64,000 bases of DNA from Pseudomonas karstica. Its GTDB lineage: Bacteria > Pseudomonadota > Gammaproteobacteria > Pseudomonadales > Pseudomonadaceae. The stretch covers positions 1 through 64,000 of the forward strand of contig NZ_WLYI01000024.1 of NCBI RefSeq assembly GCF_009707515.1, read 5' to 3'. Made by a program: the position numbers and the translations under genes. Below, piece after piece: positions 51,017 through 60,113 of the stretch (the first letter of the stretch is position 1; every line of letters starts with the position of its first letter). The notes under the pieces are model-generated. The model was not told the origin of the DNA and made no database searches. It saw only the letters and a list, made by a program, of their open reading frames with translations.

Positions 51017-51152
51017 TAAAGGCAACACAGTTTTCAGATGATCCCAGAATGGTTCTGAAGGCCAGACGAACCGGTATTCATGCCTGTTCTTTTGTATCTG
51101 CGCAACCTTGATGACCCAGATGCATCCCCATTCCTTGATCAGCGAGAACAAC

Positions 51153-51458
51153 ATGACCATAAAAGAAATGACCCAGGAAGCGCGGCATGAAGCAGCCCTG
51201 AAAAAGTATGTCTCGGAGTCGCCGGAGCTCCTAGATGAGATCAAGGACCTGAGTGCCGATGATCAGAAAGACCAGATTCAATGGGCGTTCGAGGATGAGG
51301 CCGAAGCCCAGGGCCTCCAGCCATGGGAGTTGACCCTCAAATACACCTCTACCCCTGAAGCGTTCGAGGCGGCACGCCTGGCTTTGCACAAAGAAGCGGC
51401 CGAGGTGTTGGGTGTCGATTGGAACGAATACTGCGGGATGAATAATCTGGCGATTTGA
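51153..51458 (+). CDS. DUF6388 family protein, 101 residues
   Basis: The protein starts MTIKEMTQEARHEAALKKYVSESPELLDEIKDLSADDQKDQIQWAFEDEAEAQGLQPWELTLKYTSTPEAFEAARLALHKEAAEVLGVDW. It is acidic and helical, with no signal peptide. This matches the DUF6388 family as I know it. An in-frame ATG at 51108 would add 15 residues, but ATG 51153 starts the conserved part. The function is unknown. Confidence 0.72.
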   Translation: MTIKEMTQEARHEAALKKYVSESPELLDEIKDLSADDQKDQIQWAFEDEAEAQGLQPWELTLKYTSTPEAFEAARLALHKEAAEVLGVDWNEYCGMNNLAI

Positions 51459-51465
51459 GCGGCAA

Positions 51466-51564
51466 CTGTAGGAGCGGGCTTGCTCGCGAGAAGCCTGGAT
51501 GCCCATGGGGTACCAAGCTTCTCACGCCAGCGTGGCGACCATCGTGAGCAAGCTCGCTCCTACA
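51466..51564. repeat. REP doublet, TGTAGGAGCGAGC family, variant loop
   Basis: The arms CTGTAGGAGCGGGCTTGCTCGCGA and CGTGAGCAAGCTCGCTCCTACA are inverted. The loop differs from the other copies (GCCCATGGGGTACC). It lies between two convergent genes, DUF6388 and nadC. Confidence 0.85.
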
Positions 51565-51575
51565 TTTTAAGCGCC

Positions 51576-52424
51576 TCAGATACTCAGCCGCATTGATAGA
51601 TCCACCGCCTTCACATCCTTGGTCATCGCGCCGATGGAGATGTAGTCCACCCCGGTTTCTGCGATGGGCAGCAGCGTATTTTCATTAATCCCGCCACTGG
51701 CTTCGAGCTTGGCCTTGCCGCCGTTCAGGCGCACGGCTTCGCGCATGTCCTCCAGGCTCAATTCGTCGAGCATGATGATATCGGCGCCTGCCGCCAGCGC
51801 TTCACGCAGTTCTTCCAGGCTTTCCACTTCAATTTCCACCGGCTTGCCCGGCGCGATTTTGTGGGCGGCAGTAATGGCCTGGGCAATACCACCGCAGGCA
51901 GCAATATGGTTTTCCTTGATCAGGAACGCGTCATACAAACCGATACGATGGTTGTGGCAACCCCCGCAAGTCACTGCGTATTTTTGCGCCAGGCGCAGGC
52001 CTGGAAGCGTCTTGCGGGTATCCAGCAGCTTGACCTGCGTGCTGGCGACGAAGTCCGCCAGGTATTGGGCGCGCGTGGCAACGCCTGACAACAGTTGCAG
52101 AAAGTTCAGCGCGCAGCGTTCGCCGCTAAGCAGGGAGCGGGCTGGGCCTTCGAGATGAAACAGCACCTGGTCGGGGCTGACGCGTTCACCGTCGCGAACC
52201 TGCCAGTGTACGGCGACTCGCGGGTCCAGTTGGCGGAACACGGCCTCTACCCAGGCTGTACCGCTGATGACGGCAGTATCACGGGTGATGATCGTGGCTT
52301 TGGCCAGCCGCTCGGCCGGGATCAGTTGCGCGGTGATGTCGCCGCTGCCGATGTCTTCCAACAATGCGCGTCGCACGTTGGCTTCGATTTCGGCGGTCAG
52401 GTCGGCGAGACGTAGGTTCGGCAT
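51576..52424 (-). CDS. nadC: Nicotinate-nucleotide pyrophosphorylase (carboxylating)
   Basis: NadC converts quinolinate and PRPP to nicotinate mononucleotide in de novo NAD synthesis. The 282-residue product has the conserved DTRKTLPGLRLAQKYAVTCGGCHNHRIGLYDAFLIKENH, EIEVESLEELREAL and DIIMLDELS. ATG 52424 gives MPNLRLADLTAEIEANVRRAL. It is divergent from ampD, the usual order. Confidence 0.95.
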   Translation of the reverse strand: MPNLRLADLTAEIEANVRRALLEDIGSGDITAQLIPAERLAKATIITRDTAVISGTAWVEAVFRQLDPRVAVHWQVRDGERVSPDQVLFHLEGPARSLLSGERCALNFLQLLSGVATRAQYLADFVASTQVKLLDTRKTLPGLRLAQKYAVTCGGCHNHRIGLYDAFLIKENHIAACGGIAQAITAAHKIAPGKPVEIEVESLEELREALAAGADIIMLDELSLEDMREAVRLNGGKAKLEASGGINENTLLPIAETGVDYISIGAMTKDVKAVDLSMRLSI

Positions 52425-52623
52425 AACGGGCTCCACAAACTAAGTGCCTCGATTATAGAGGCAGGCCGTGCTCTAACCCAAGGTGCCAGGCGCTACCGGC
52501 GAGCAATCGGTGCTTTTTACAAGGCCACTACAGAGTTTGCTGGCGCAATCGCGCCAAGTGATCGCATCCAATGGGTCGAACGCGGCATACTGGGCCACCT
52601 CAACCTGGCTCAAGGAACCCTGT

Positions 52624-53187
52624 ATGCAGTTGGACCCCGCCAGTGGTTGGTGCCATGGCATCCGTCATTGCCCATCGCCTAACTTCAATGAACGCCCCGG
52701 CGGTGAGATATCCCTGCTGGTGGTGCATAACATCAGCTTGCCGCCAGCGCAGTTCGCCACGGGCAAGGTGCTGGAGTTCTTCCAGAATCGTCTGGATGTC
52801 ACGGAACATCCCTACTTTGAAGGTATTGCTGACTTACGGGTGTCTGCGCATTTTCTGATTGAGCGTGATGGCGCTGTCACGCAATTTGTTTCCTGTCTCG
52901 ACCGGGCCTGGCATGCGGGCATATCGAGTTTCGAGGGGCGTGAGGTCTGCAACGATTTCTCCCTGGGAGTCGAACTGGAAGGCACGGATGACTTGCCCTT
53001 TACCGATGCCCAGTACCAGTCCTTGATCGAGCTGACCCGCCAGTTGTTGGCGGCTTATAAGGGCATCACCCGCCAGCGCATTTGTGGCCACAGTGATATC
53101 GCCCCAGGACGCAAGACGGATCCTGGATCAGCTTTTGATTGGGCACGCTTTCGCGGCGCCTTGCAGGATGGAGGACAAGCACAATGA
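52624..53187 (+). CDS. ampD: 1,6-anhydro-MurNAc-L-alanine amidase AmpD
   Basis: AmpD cleaves anhydromuropeptides in cell-wall recycling, and its loss derepresses AmpC beta-lactamase. The 187-residue product has the amidase_2 fold with zinc ligands in LLVVHNISLPP and CGHSDIAPGRKTDPG, and the catalytic Glu region GVELEGTDDLPFT. The frame is open 141 bp further upstream, but ATG 52624 gives the family start. It overlaps ampE by 4 bp. Confidence 0.94.
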   Translation: MQLDPASGWCHGIRHCPSPNFNERPGGEISLLVVHNISLPPAQFATGKVLEFFQNRLDVTEHPYFEGIADLRVSAHFLIERDGAVTQFVSCLDRAWHAGISSFEGREVCNDFSLGVELEGTDDLPFTDAQYQSLIELTRQLLAAYKGITRQRICGHSDIAPGRKTDPGSAFDWARFRGALQDGGQAQ

Positions 53188-54020
53188 GTTTTCTGGTGTT
53201 GGTGTTGGCGGTGTGGGTCGAGAAGTTTTCGGCGTTGCGCCATAGAGTACAGCGCGACGGCGGCTGGTTGCGCGAACTGGCCAAGCTCGAATCCAGCGAG
53301 CGTCTGGGCAAACAGCCGTGGCTGATTCTGCTGCTGTTGGTGCTGTTGCCCGTGGCAGTGTTGGGGCTGTTGCTATTGGTGTTGGAGCCGGTGGCCTATG
53401 GCTTGCTGGCATTGCCGGTGCATTTGTTGGTGGTGATTTATGCGCTGGGGCGTGGCGATCTATTAGCCGGGCTTGGACCGTTTCGTGACGCTTGGCGTCG
53501 TGGGGACCTACAAGCGGCCGAGCATGTGGCCGAACGTGACCTGAACGTCGGTGCCGACAGCGGCGAACAACTGCTGGAGCGGGTCCAGGGCCATTTGTTA
53601 TGGCAGGCCTATCAAAGCTTCTTCGCGGTGATTTTCTGGTATTTCCTGCTGGGGCCCGTGGCCGCCCTGGCTTATCGTCTGCTGGCGCTGGCCAGTGAGC
53701 ACGGCAAGAATCCGCTGGTGGTGGAGCGTGCGACACAACTGCGGCATGCCTTCGACTGGTTACCGGTGCGCTTGTTGGCGGCGAGTTTCGCCTTGGTGGG
53801 CAATTTTGTCGCGGTCAGCCGGGTGATGCTCCACGAACTGCTCAGTTGGGATATCAGCGCGGCGCAACTGGTGGAAAAAGTAGGTCTGGCAGCCGGTGAA
53901 ATCCCGCCACCGGTAGTCGGTGTCGATGGCATCATCAGCCTGGACCGGATCTGGGAACTGCTGCTGCGCTGCGCAGTGTTGTGGTATGCCGGCTTTGCCC
54001 TGTGGACCGTTCTTCCTTGA
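53184..54020 (+). CDS. ampE: Inner-membrane protein AmpE
   Basis: AmpE is a membrane protein tied to beta-lactamase induction sensing; its exact role is unclear. The 278-residue product has four to five helices (about 1-15, 48-95, 155-180, 255-278). It starts MSFLVLVLAVWVEKFSALRHRVQRDGGW. It is coupled to ampD by the ATGA overlap. Confidence 0.92.
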   Translation: MSFLVLVLAVWVEKFSALRHRVQRDGGWLRELAKLESSERLGKQPWLILLLLVLLPVAVLGLLLLVLEPVAYGLLALPVHLLVVIYALGRGDLLAGLGPFRDAWRRGDLQAAEHVAERDLNVGADSGEQLLERVQGHLLWQAYQSFFAVIFWYFLLGPVAALAYRLLALASEHGKNPLVVERATQLRHAFDWLPVRLLAASFALVGNFVAVSRVMLHELLSWDISAAQLVEKVGLAAGEIPPPVVGVDGIISLDRIWELLLRCAVLWYAGFALWTVLP

Positions 54021-54029
54021 TATACATCG

Positions 54030-54063
54030 CGTAGTCGCAGCCTCGTACCTCGGCAGCGGCTAC
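54030..54063. repeat. Single REP arm, GTAGCCGCTG family
   Basis: The arm TCGCAGCCTCGTACCTCGGC followed by AGCGGCTAC matches one arm of the REP units at 63461. It lies just after ampE. The rest of the 214-bp gap up to the tatD-like gene is AT-rich and without features I can name. Confidence 0.7.
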
Positions 54064-54234
54064 GATCGTTAAGTTACAAAACTCCTTTGATTGAACGATA
54101 TAGGTATGGTGCCAAATAATGGCTATTTGCCTTATGTCTTGTTCCCAATAAAAATAAAAAGGGAGCTTTTTTCGTCGCCATAATGGGTGAAAATTTATTT
54201 CACCTTATCCACGTGCAATCAATCCGCTCGGGAT

Positions 54235-55011
54235 TTACCAGTTGAACAGCTCACGGCTGTTACGGGTGCTCGCCTCGGCCAGCGCTGACGGGCTGATACC
54301 CATTCGCTCGGCCAGCGCTGTGCAGATGTCGGGCAAGTGTTCGGGGCTATTGCGCTGGCCGGCGTACATGACGGGCGCCATGTCCGGCGAGTCGGTTTCC
54401 AGTACCACCGAGTTCAGCGGCAATAGGGCAATGACCTTGTGCATGCGCAAGGCTTGAGGCCAGGTTGCGGCGCCGCCCAGGCCCAGTTTGAAACCAAGCT
54501 TGCTGTATTCGCGGGCTTCTTCCAGGCTCCCGGCGAAAGCATGGATGATGCCTCCCCGGGAAGGGCGAATACGTTTAAGGGTCGCGATTACCGCCGCATG
54601 GCTGCGCCGAACGTGCAGTAGCGCCGGCAACTGGAAGTCCACCGCCAGGTGCAATTGGGCCTCGAACAACACCTGCTGGCGTTCGCGGTCCAGGTGTTCG
54701 AGGAAGTAATCCAGGCCGATTTCACCCACCGCGCACAGCTGGCGATGGCCTTTCAAGCGAGTCAGCCAATCTCCCAGTTCCGTCAGGTCGGCTGGCCGAT
54801 GGTCATTGAGGTACGCCGGGTGCAGTCCGAAAGCCGCATACAAATCCGTATCTTCGTGCACCAGGTTCCATACGCGTTGCCAGTTCTGCTGATAAACCCC
54901 CAGCAGCACCATGCGCCGCACACCCAATTGGCGACTGCGACTGAGGACGTCACTGCGATCAGCATCGAAGGCAGGAAAGTCCAAGTGCGTGTGGCTGTCG
55001 ATCAGCTCCAC
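54235..55011 (-). CDS. TatD family metal-dependent hydrolase
   Basis: The 258-residue TIM-barrel hydrolase has the start ELIDSHTHLDFPAF (HxH metal site), VGEIGLDYF (Glu), LHVRRSHAA (His), GIIHAFAGS (His) and VLETDSPDM (Asp). This family includes DNases and tRNA/D-aminoacyl hydrolases; the substrate cannot be read from sequence. It lies 2 bp downstream of cra on the same strand and is probably in the same transcript. Confidence 0.88.
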   Translation of the reverse strand: MELIDSHTHLDFPAFDADRSDVLSRSRQLGVRRMVLLGVYQQNWQRVWNLVHEDTDLYAAFGLHPAYLNDHRPADLTELGDWLTRLKGHRQLCAVGEIGLDYFLEHLDRERQQVLFEAQLHLAVDFQLPALLHVRRSHAAVIATLKRIRPSRGGIIHAFAGSLEEAREYSKLGFKLGLGGAATWPQALRMHKVIALLPLNSVVLETDSPDMAPVMYAGQRNSPEHLPDICTALAERMGISPSALAEASTRNSRELFNW

Positions 55012-55013
55012 GC

Positions 55014-56009
55014 TCAGGCCTCGTGAATTCGCTGCTTGAAGGTCCGGCTGATCCCATGGACTCCCGGTTGGTACTGCTGTTCTTCAATGGCCGCCAAAGC
55101 CAGGCGCAACGCGGTTTCGGCCATCAACTGATGCTGCTGGGACATGGCGTTGACCGGCAACGGCAGGAAGTCCAGCAGTTGTGTATCACCGAATGTCCCC
55201 AGGCGCAGTGGCCGGGACTGCAGCGGGAAGTCGTGCAGCGCGTCGAAGACGCCTTGCAGCAGTACGTAGGACGTGGTTACCAACGCCTCGGGCAAATGCC
55301 CAAGGCGTTGCAGTAATTCTTCCATCAGGTGTCGGCCACAGTCACGGCTGAATGCCTCGCCCTGTTCGATCAACACTTCACCGTTGAAGTCTTTCAGCGC
55401 GTCCTTGAAACCGGTGGCGCGTTCCTGGCTGATGCTCAGCTCTGGCCGGGCACCGATCAGTACAATTTGCCGGGGCTCGGGGCGTAGCAGGCTGCTGGTC
55501 AACTGCCGGCATGCCTGGCGGTCATCGCTGACCACCGAGCAGAACTGCGTAGGCTCCATCACCCGGTCGATGGCGATCACCGGCAGGCCTTTGGCCTGCA
55601 ACTCACGGTAACTGTCGTCGTCGGCCGGCAGGCAACTGGCAACGAACAAAGCGTCGCAGCGCCGTGCGCGGAACAGTTGCAGCAACTGGCGTTCGCTGTC
55701 GGCATCGTCGTCGGAGCTGGCGATCAGCAATTGATAGCCGCGCGCCCGGGCACCTTGTTCCAATAGCTTGGCGATCCGTGCGTAACTGGGGTTTTCCAGG
55801 TCCGGCAGGATAAAGCCCAGGGTACGGGTGTGCCGGCTGCGCAGCCCGGCGGCCTGAGGATTGGGCGTAAAGCCATGTTCTTCAACCACCGCCCGCACCC
55901 GTTCGACGGTTGCGCTGCTGATGCGTTGTTGTATGGCCTTGCCGTTGATGACATAGCTGGCGGTGGTTACAGACACACCGGCCAGGCGCGCGATATCACT
56001 GAGTTTCAA
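55014..56009 (-). CDS. cra: Fructose operon repressor Cra (FruR), LacI family
   Basis: Cra represses the fru operon until fructose-1-phosphate releases it. The 331-residue product has the helix-turn-helix LSDIARLAGVSVTTASYVINGKA at its very N-terminus and a LacI-type sugar-binding core. I place the start at TTG 56009, because it is preceded by AAGGAAA at good spacing and gives the family start MKLSDIAR. An ATG 87 bp upstream is in frame, but would add 29 residues before the HTH. It is divergent from fruB, with the operator between them. Confidence 0.88.
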   Translation of the reverse strand: MKLSDIARLAGVSVTTASYVINGKAIQQRISSATVERVRAVVEEHGFTPNPQAAGLRSRHTRTLGFILPDLENPSYARIAKLLEQGARARGYQLLIASSDDDADSERQLLQLFRARRCDALFVASCLPADDDSYRELQAKGLPVIAIDRVMEPTQFCSVVSDDRQACRQLTSSLLRPEPRQIVLIGARPELSISQERATGFKDALKDFNGEVLIEQGEAFSRDCGRHLMEELLQRLGHLPEALVTTSYVLLQGVFDALHDFPLQSRPLRLGTFGDTQLLDFLPLPVNAMSQQHQLMAETALRLALAAIEEQQYQPGVHGISRTFKQRIHEA

Positions 56010-56154
56010 ACCGGGATTTCCTTGTTTTTCAGAGCTTGCCCCGACATCTTGTCCAATCGTACCCGATTCCAGTAGACGACTATTGTCTCTGCTCAAGCGT
56101 CGAGCGGCTCTTCAAGCCCGATGAATTAACATGTACTCTGCCATGATCTCTAGA

Positions 56155-56166
56155 TTAAACGTTTCA
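56155..56166. promoter_or_regulatory. Cra/FruR operator of the fru operon
   Basis: TTAAACGTTTCA is identical to the site described for P. putida FruR/Cra. It lies 136 bp before fruB and about 146 bp before the cra start, so it could control both directions. No second copy was found in this gap. The remainder of the 292-bp gap is AT-rich promoter DNA. Confidence 0.8.
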
Positions 56167-56301
56167 GCAGGCGTATTTTTTCGATTATCGCGACTGGTTT
56201 TTTTCTGCCAGATGACACCCAGTCAATTTTTTAGAACGCGCTTGTGCTGATTTATTCAAAATAATACCTAGTGCGCCCGGCGCACTAACTAGGAGAACGG
56301 C

Positions 56302-59160
56302 ATGCTTGAGCTCACCAACGAGCAGATATCCATGGGCCAGACAGCTGTGGATAAGTCTGCTGCCTTGCGCTTGCTCGCAGACAAACTGGTGACCGACGGT
56401 CTGGTCGCCGAAGGTTATTTGAGTGGCCTGCAAGCCCGTGAAGCCCAAGGCTCGACCTTTCTTGGCCAAGGTATCGCAATCCCCCATGGCACTCCCGCAA
56501 CCCGCGATCAGGTGTTCACCACTGGCGTGCGCCTGCTGCAGTTTCCCGAAGGGGTGGATTGGGGTGATGGCCAGATGGTCTACCTGGCGATCGGCATTGC
56601 CGCCAAATCCGACGAACACCTACGCCTGCTGCAACTGCTGACCCGCGCGCTCGGTGAAACTGATCTGGGCCAGGCGTTGCGTCGCGCCAGTTCCGCTGAA
56701 GCGCTGCTGAAACTGCTGCAAGGCGCGCCGCAAGAACTGGCGCTGGATGCGCAGATGATCAGCCTTGGGGTGTCCGCCGATGATTTTGAAGAGTTGGTAT
56801 GGCGCGGCGCCCGCCTGCTGCGCCAGGCCGACTGCGTGAGTAATGGCTTTGCTGCCGTACTGCAACAGGTTGACGCGCTGCCGCTGGGCGACGGCCTGTG
56901 GTGGTTGCACAGCGAGCAAACGGTCAAGCGGCCGGGACTGGCGTTCGTCACCCCGGACAAACCCATGCGTTACCTCGGCCAGCCCCTGAGCGGCCTGTTC
57001 TGCCTGGCCAGTCTTGGCGAAGCCCACCAGGCCTTGCTCGAACGCCTGTGCGCATTGCTGATCGAAGGCCGGGGCCAGGAACTGGGCCGTGCCACCAGCA
57101 GCCGCGCGGTGTTGGAAGTACTCGGTGGCGAACTGCCCGCCGATTGGCCCAACGCGCGAATCGCCTTGGCCAACGCGCACGGTTTGCATGCACGTCCGGC
57201 AAAGATCCTCGCGCAACTGGCGAAAAGTTTTACTGGAGAAATCCGCGTGCGTATCGTCGACGCCCAAGGTAGCGCCGTGTCGGTTAAGAGCTTGAGCAAG
57301 TTGCTGAGCCTCGGCGCCCGGCGTGGCCAGGTGCTGGAGTTTGTCGCCGAACCTGCCATTGCCAGTGATGCATTGCCCGCCATGTTAGCGGCCGTCGAAG
57401 CGGGGCTCGGTGAAGACGTCGAGCCATTGCCTGTCGGGAGCTCCGTGCAGGAAGTCGTCGACCTCCAACCCCAAGTCAGTGCTCCATTGGCCGGTAGCCT
57501 GGTCCAGGCCATCGCCGCCGCGCCCGGTATCGCCATTGGCCCTGCGCATATCCAGGTACTGCAACCGTTTGAGTACCCGCTGCGTGGTGAGTCGGCCGCC
57601 ATCGAACGCCAACGCCTGCACGCCGCCCTGACTGATGTGCGCCGTGATATCCAGGGTTTGGTCGAACGCAGCAAATCCAAGGCCATCCGCGAGATCTTCA
57701 TCACCCACCAGGAAATGCTCGACGACCCGGAACTCACCGACGATGTCGACACTCGCCTCAAGCAAGGCGAAAGCGCCGAAGCGGCCTGGATGAGCGTGAT
57801 AGAAGCCGCTGCGAGGCAGCAGGAGTCCTTGCTGGATGCATTATTGGCTGAACGCGCCGCCGATCTGCGGGACATCGGCCGTCGGGTGCTGGCGCAATTG
57901 TGTGGCGTCGAGACCGCACAGGAACCGGATGAACCCTACATCCTGGTGATGGATGAAGTCGGCCCCTCGGACGTGGCCCGTCTTGACCCGGCACGCGTTG
58001 CCGGCATTCTCACCGCCCGTGGCGGCGCCACTGCTCACAGCGCCATTGTCGCCCGTGCCTTGGGCATACCGGCGTTGGTGGGTGCAGGCCCGGCGGTGTT
58101 GCTGCTGGCAGCGGGTACGCCGTTGCTGCTGGACGGCCAGCGTGGTCGCCTGCATGTCGATGCTGACGCCGCGACTTTGCAGCGTGCGACGGTTGAGCGC
58201 GACACCCGTGAGCAACGCCTGCAAGCCGCTGCCAACCAGCGTCACGAGCCAGCCTTGACCCGCGACGGTCACCCCGTGGAAGTGTTCGCCAATATCGGTG
58301 AAAGCACCGGCGTGGCCAGCGCGGTAGAGCAGGGCGCCGAAGGCATTGGCTTACTGCGCACCGAACTGATTTTCATGGCCCATCAACAGGCGCCCGACGA
58401 AGCCACCCAGGAAGCCGAGTACCGTCGGGTGCTCGATGGCCTTGGCGGTCGGCCGCTGGTGGTGCGCACCCTGGATGTGGGTGGCGATAAACCATTGCCG
58501 TACTGGCCGATAGCCAAGGAAGAAAACCCGTTCCTCGGCGTGCGCGGCATTCGCCTGACCTTGCAACGACCACAGATCATGGAAGCGCAATTACGTGCGC
58601 TGCTGCGCTCGGCGGATAATCGACCATTGCGGATCATGTTCCCCATGGTCGGTAGCGTCGACGAATGGCGCCAGGCCCGGGACATGACTGAGCGCCTGCG
58701 CCTGGAGATTCCGGTGGCCGACTTGCAACTGGGCATCATGATCGAAGTCCCGTCGGCTGCGTTGCTGGCGCCAGTGCTAGCCAGGGAGGTGGACTTTTTC
58801 AGCGTCGGCACCAACGACCTGACGCAATACACCCTAGCCATCGACCGTGGTCATCCAACCCTCTCGGCCCAGGCCGACGGCTTGCATCCGGCGGTGTTGC
58901 AGTTGATCGATATCACCGTGCGCGCGGCCCATGCCCATGGCAAATGGGTCGGTGTGTGCGGGGAATTGGCGGCGGACCCGTTGGCCGTCCCGGTGCTGGT
59001 CGGCCTGGGTGTCGATGAGCTGAGCGTCTCGGCCCGCAGCATCCCAGAGGTCAAGGCCCGGGTGCGCGAATTTACCCTGAGCCAGGCCCAGGACTTGGCG
59101 CAACAAGCCTTGGCGGTGGGTACTCCCGCGCAAGTGCGTGCTCTTGTGGAGGCCGTGTAA
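56302..59160 (+). CDS. fruB: Fructose PTS multiphosphoryl transfer protein FruB (EIIA-HPr-EI)
   Basis: FruB carries phosphate from PEP to the fructose permease. The 952-residue product fuses EIIA-Fru (phospho-His62 in AIPHGTP), HPr (His296 in GLHARPAK) and a full enzyme I (His579 in GGATAHSAIVARALGIPAL; PEP-binding region SVGTNDLTQYTLAIDR). This one-protein phosphotransfer chain is typical of pseudomonads. The ribosome site AGGAG precedes ATG 56302. fruK follows directly. Confidence 0.95.
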   Translation: MLELTNEQISMGQTAVDKSAALRLLADKLVTDGLVAEGYLSGLQAREAQGSTFLGQGIAIPHGTPATRDQVFTTGVRLLQFPEGVDWGDGQMVYLAIGIAAKSDEHLRLLQLLTRALGETDLGQALRRASSAEALLKLLQGAPQELALDAQMISLGVSADDFEELVWRGARLLRQADCVSNGFAAVLQQVDALPLGDGLWWLHSEQTVKRPGLAFVTPDKPMRYLGQPLSGLFCLASLGEAHQALLERLCALLIEGRGQELGRATSSRAVLEVLGGELPADWPNARIALANAHGLHARPAKILAQLAKSFTGEIRVRIVDAQGSAVSVKSLSKLLSLGARRGQVLEFVAEPAIASDALPAMLAAVEAGLGEDVEPLPVGSSVQEVVDLQPQVSAPLAGSLVQAIAAAPGIAIGPAHIQVLQPFEYPLRGESAAIERQRLHAALTDVRRDIQGLVERSKSKAIREIFITHQEMLDDPELTDDVDTRLKQGESAEAAWMSVIEAAARQQESLLDALLAERAADLRDIGRRVLAQLCGVETAQEPDEPYILVMDEVGPSDVARLDPARVAGILTARGGATAHSAIVARALGIPALVGAGPAVLLLAAGTPLLLDGQRGRLHVDADAATLQRATVERDTREQRLQAAANQRHEPALTRDGHPVEVFANIGESTGVASAVEQGAEGIGLLRTELIFMAHQQAPDEATQEAEYRRVLDGLGGRPLVVRTLDVGGDKPLPYWPIAKEENPFLGVRGIRLTLQRPQIMEAQLRALLRSADNRPLRIMFPMVGSVDEWRQARDMTERLRLEIPVADLQLGIMIEVPSAALLAPVLAREVDFFSVGTNDLTQYTLAIDRGHPTLSAQADGLHPAVLQLIDITVRAAHAHGKWVGVCGELAADPLAVPVLVGLGVDELSVSARSIPEVKARVREFTLSQAQDLAQQALAVGTPAQVRALVEAV

Positions 59161-60102
59161 ATGGCAAGAATCCTAAGCCTGACGCTGAACCCGGCGTTAG
59201 ACCTGACGGTGCCACTGGCGCGCCTGGAACCGGGCGAGGTCAATCGCAGCGAAGCCATGATCACCCATGCGGCCGGCAAGGGCGTCAACGTCGCCCAAGT
59301 GCTGGCGGACCTGGGTCACCAGGTGACCGTGTGTGGTTTTTTGGGTGAGGACAATCTACAAGCTTTCGAAACGTTGATCGCTCGCCGTGGTTTTGTCGAT
59401 GCCTTCATTCGCGTGCCGGGAGAAACCCGCAGCAATATCAAGATTGTCGAGCACAACGGGCGAGTCACCGACGTTAATGGACCCGGCTTGGTGATCAGTG
59501 AGCAGGCGCAACAGGCGTTGCTCGATCAACTGGCACGCATTGCGCCCGGGCACGACGCCGTGGTGGTTGCTGGCAGCCTGCCCCTTGGTGTGAGCCCGCA
59601 GTGGTTGCAGGGGCTGCTGGTGCAACTGAAAAACCAGGGGCTCAAAGTCGTCCTGGATACCAGCGGCGAGGCCTTGCGTGCCGGGCTCAATATTGGCCCG
59701 TGGTTGATCAAGCCCAATACCATGGAACTGGCCGAGGCCCTGGATTGCCCGATGGATTCGGTCATGCAGCAGGTGCAAGCCGCCGCGCGTTTGCATAGCC
59801 AAGGTATCGAGCATGTGGTGATCTCCCACGGCGCCGATGGCGTCAACTGGTTCAGCTCCGGCACGGCATTGCACGCTACGCCGCCCAAGGTCAGTGTCGC
59901 CAGTACCGTGGGTGCGGGGGATTCGCTGTTGGCCGGAATGCTCCACGGTTTGCTCAACTTCGATGTGCCTGAAACGACTTTGCGCCGGGCCACGGCCATT
60001 GCCGCGCTGGCGGTGACGCAGATCGGTTTCGGTATCAGCGATGACGCGCAGTTGGCGCGTCTCGAAAGCGGCGTTCGCGTGCGCCCGCTGACAGAACAAT
60101 AA
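59161..60102 (+). CDS. fruK: 1-phosphofructokinase
   Basis: FruK phosphorylates fructose-1-phosphate to fructose-1,6-bisphosphate. The 313-residue PfkB-type kinase has the N-terminal signature GKGVNVAQVLADLG and the C-terminal TVGAGDSLLAGML with the catalytic Asp. The ATG comes directly after the fruB stop codon with no gap, so translation is coupled. fruA follows after 11 bp. Confidence 0.95.
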   Translation: MARILSLTLNPALDLTVPLARLEPGEVNRSEAMITHAAGKGVNVAQVLADLGHQVTVCGFLGEDNLQAFETLIARRGFVDAFIRVPGETRSNIKIVEHNGRVTDVNGPGLVISEQAQQALLDQLARIAPGHDAVVVAGSLPLGVSPQWLQGLLVQLKNQGLKVVLDTSGEALRAGLNIGPWLIKPNTMELAEALDCPMDSVMQQVQAAARLHSQGIEHVVISHGADGVNWFSSGTALHATPPKVSVASTVGAGDSLLAGMLHGLLNFDVPETTLRRATAIAALAVTQIGFGISDDAQLARLESGVRVRPLTEQ

Positions 60103-60113
60103 GAGGGTTTTTC

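Noticed and set aside
50944..51152. Integrated element next to tRNA-Thr
   Set aside because: There is no integrase, no second attachment-like copy of the tRNA end in the window, and the next genes (DUF6388, nadC) are core.
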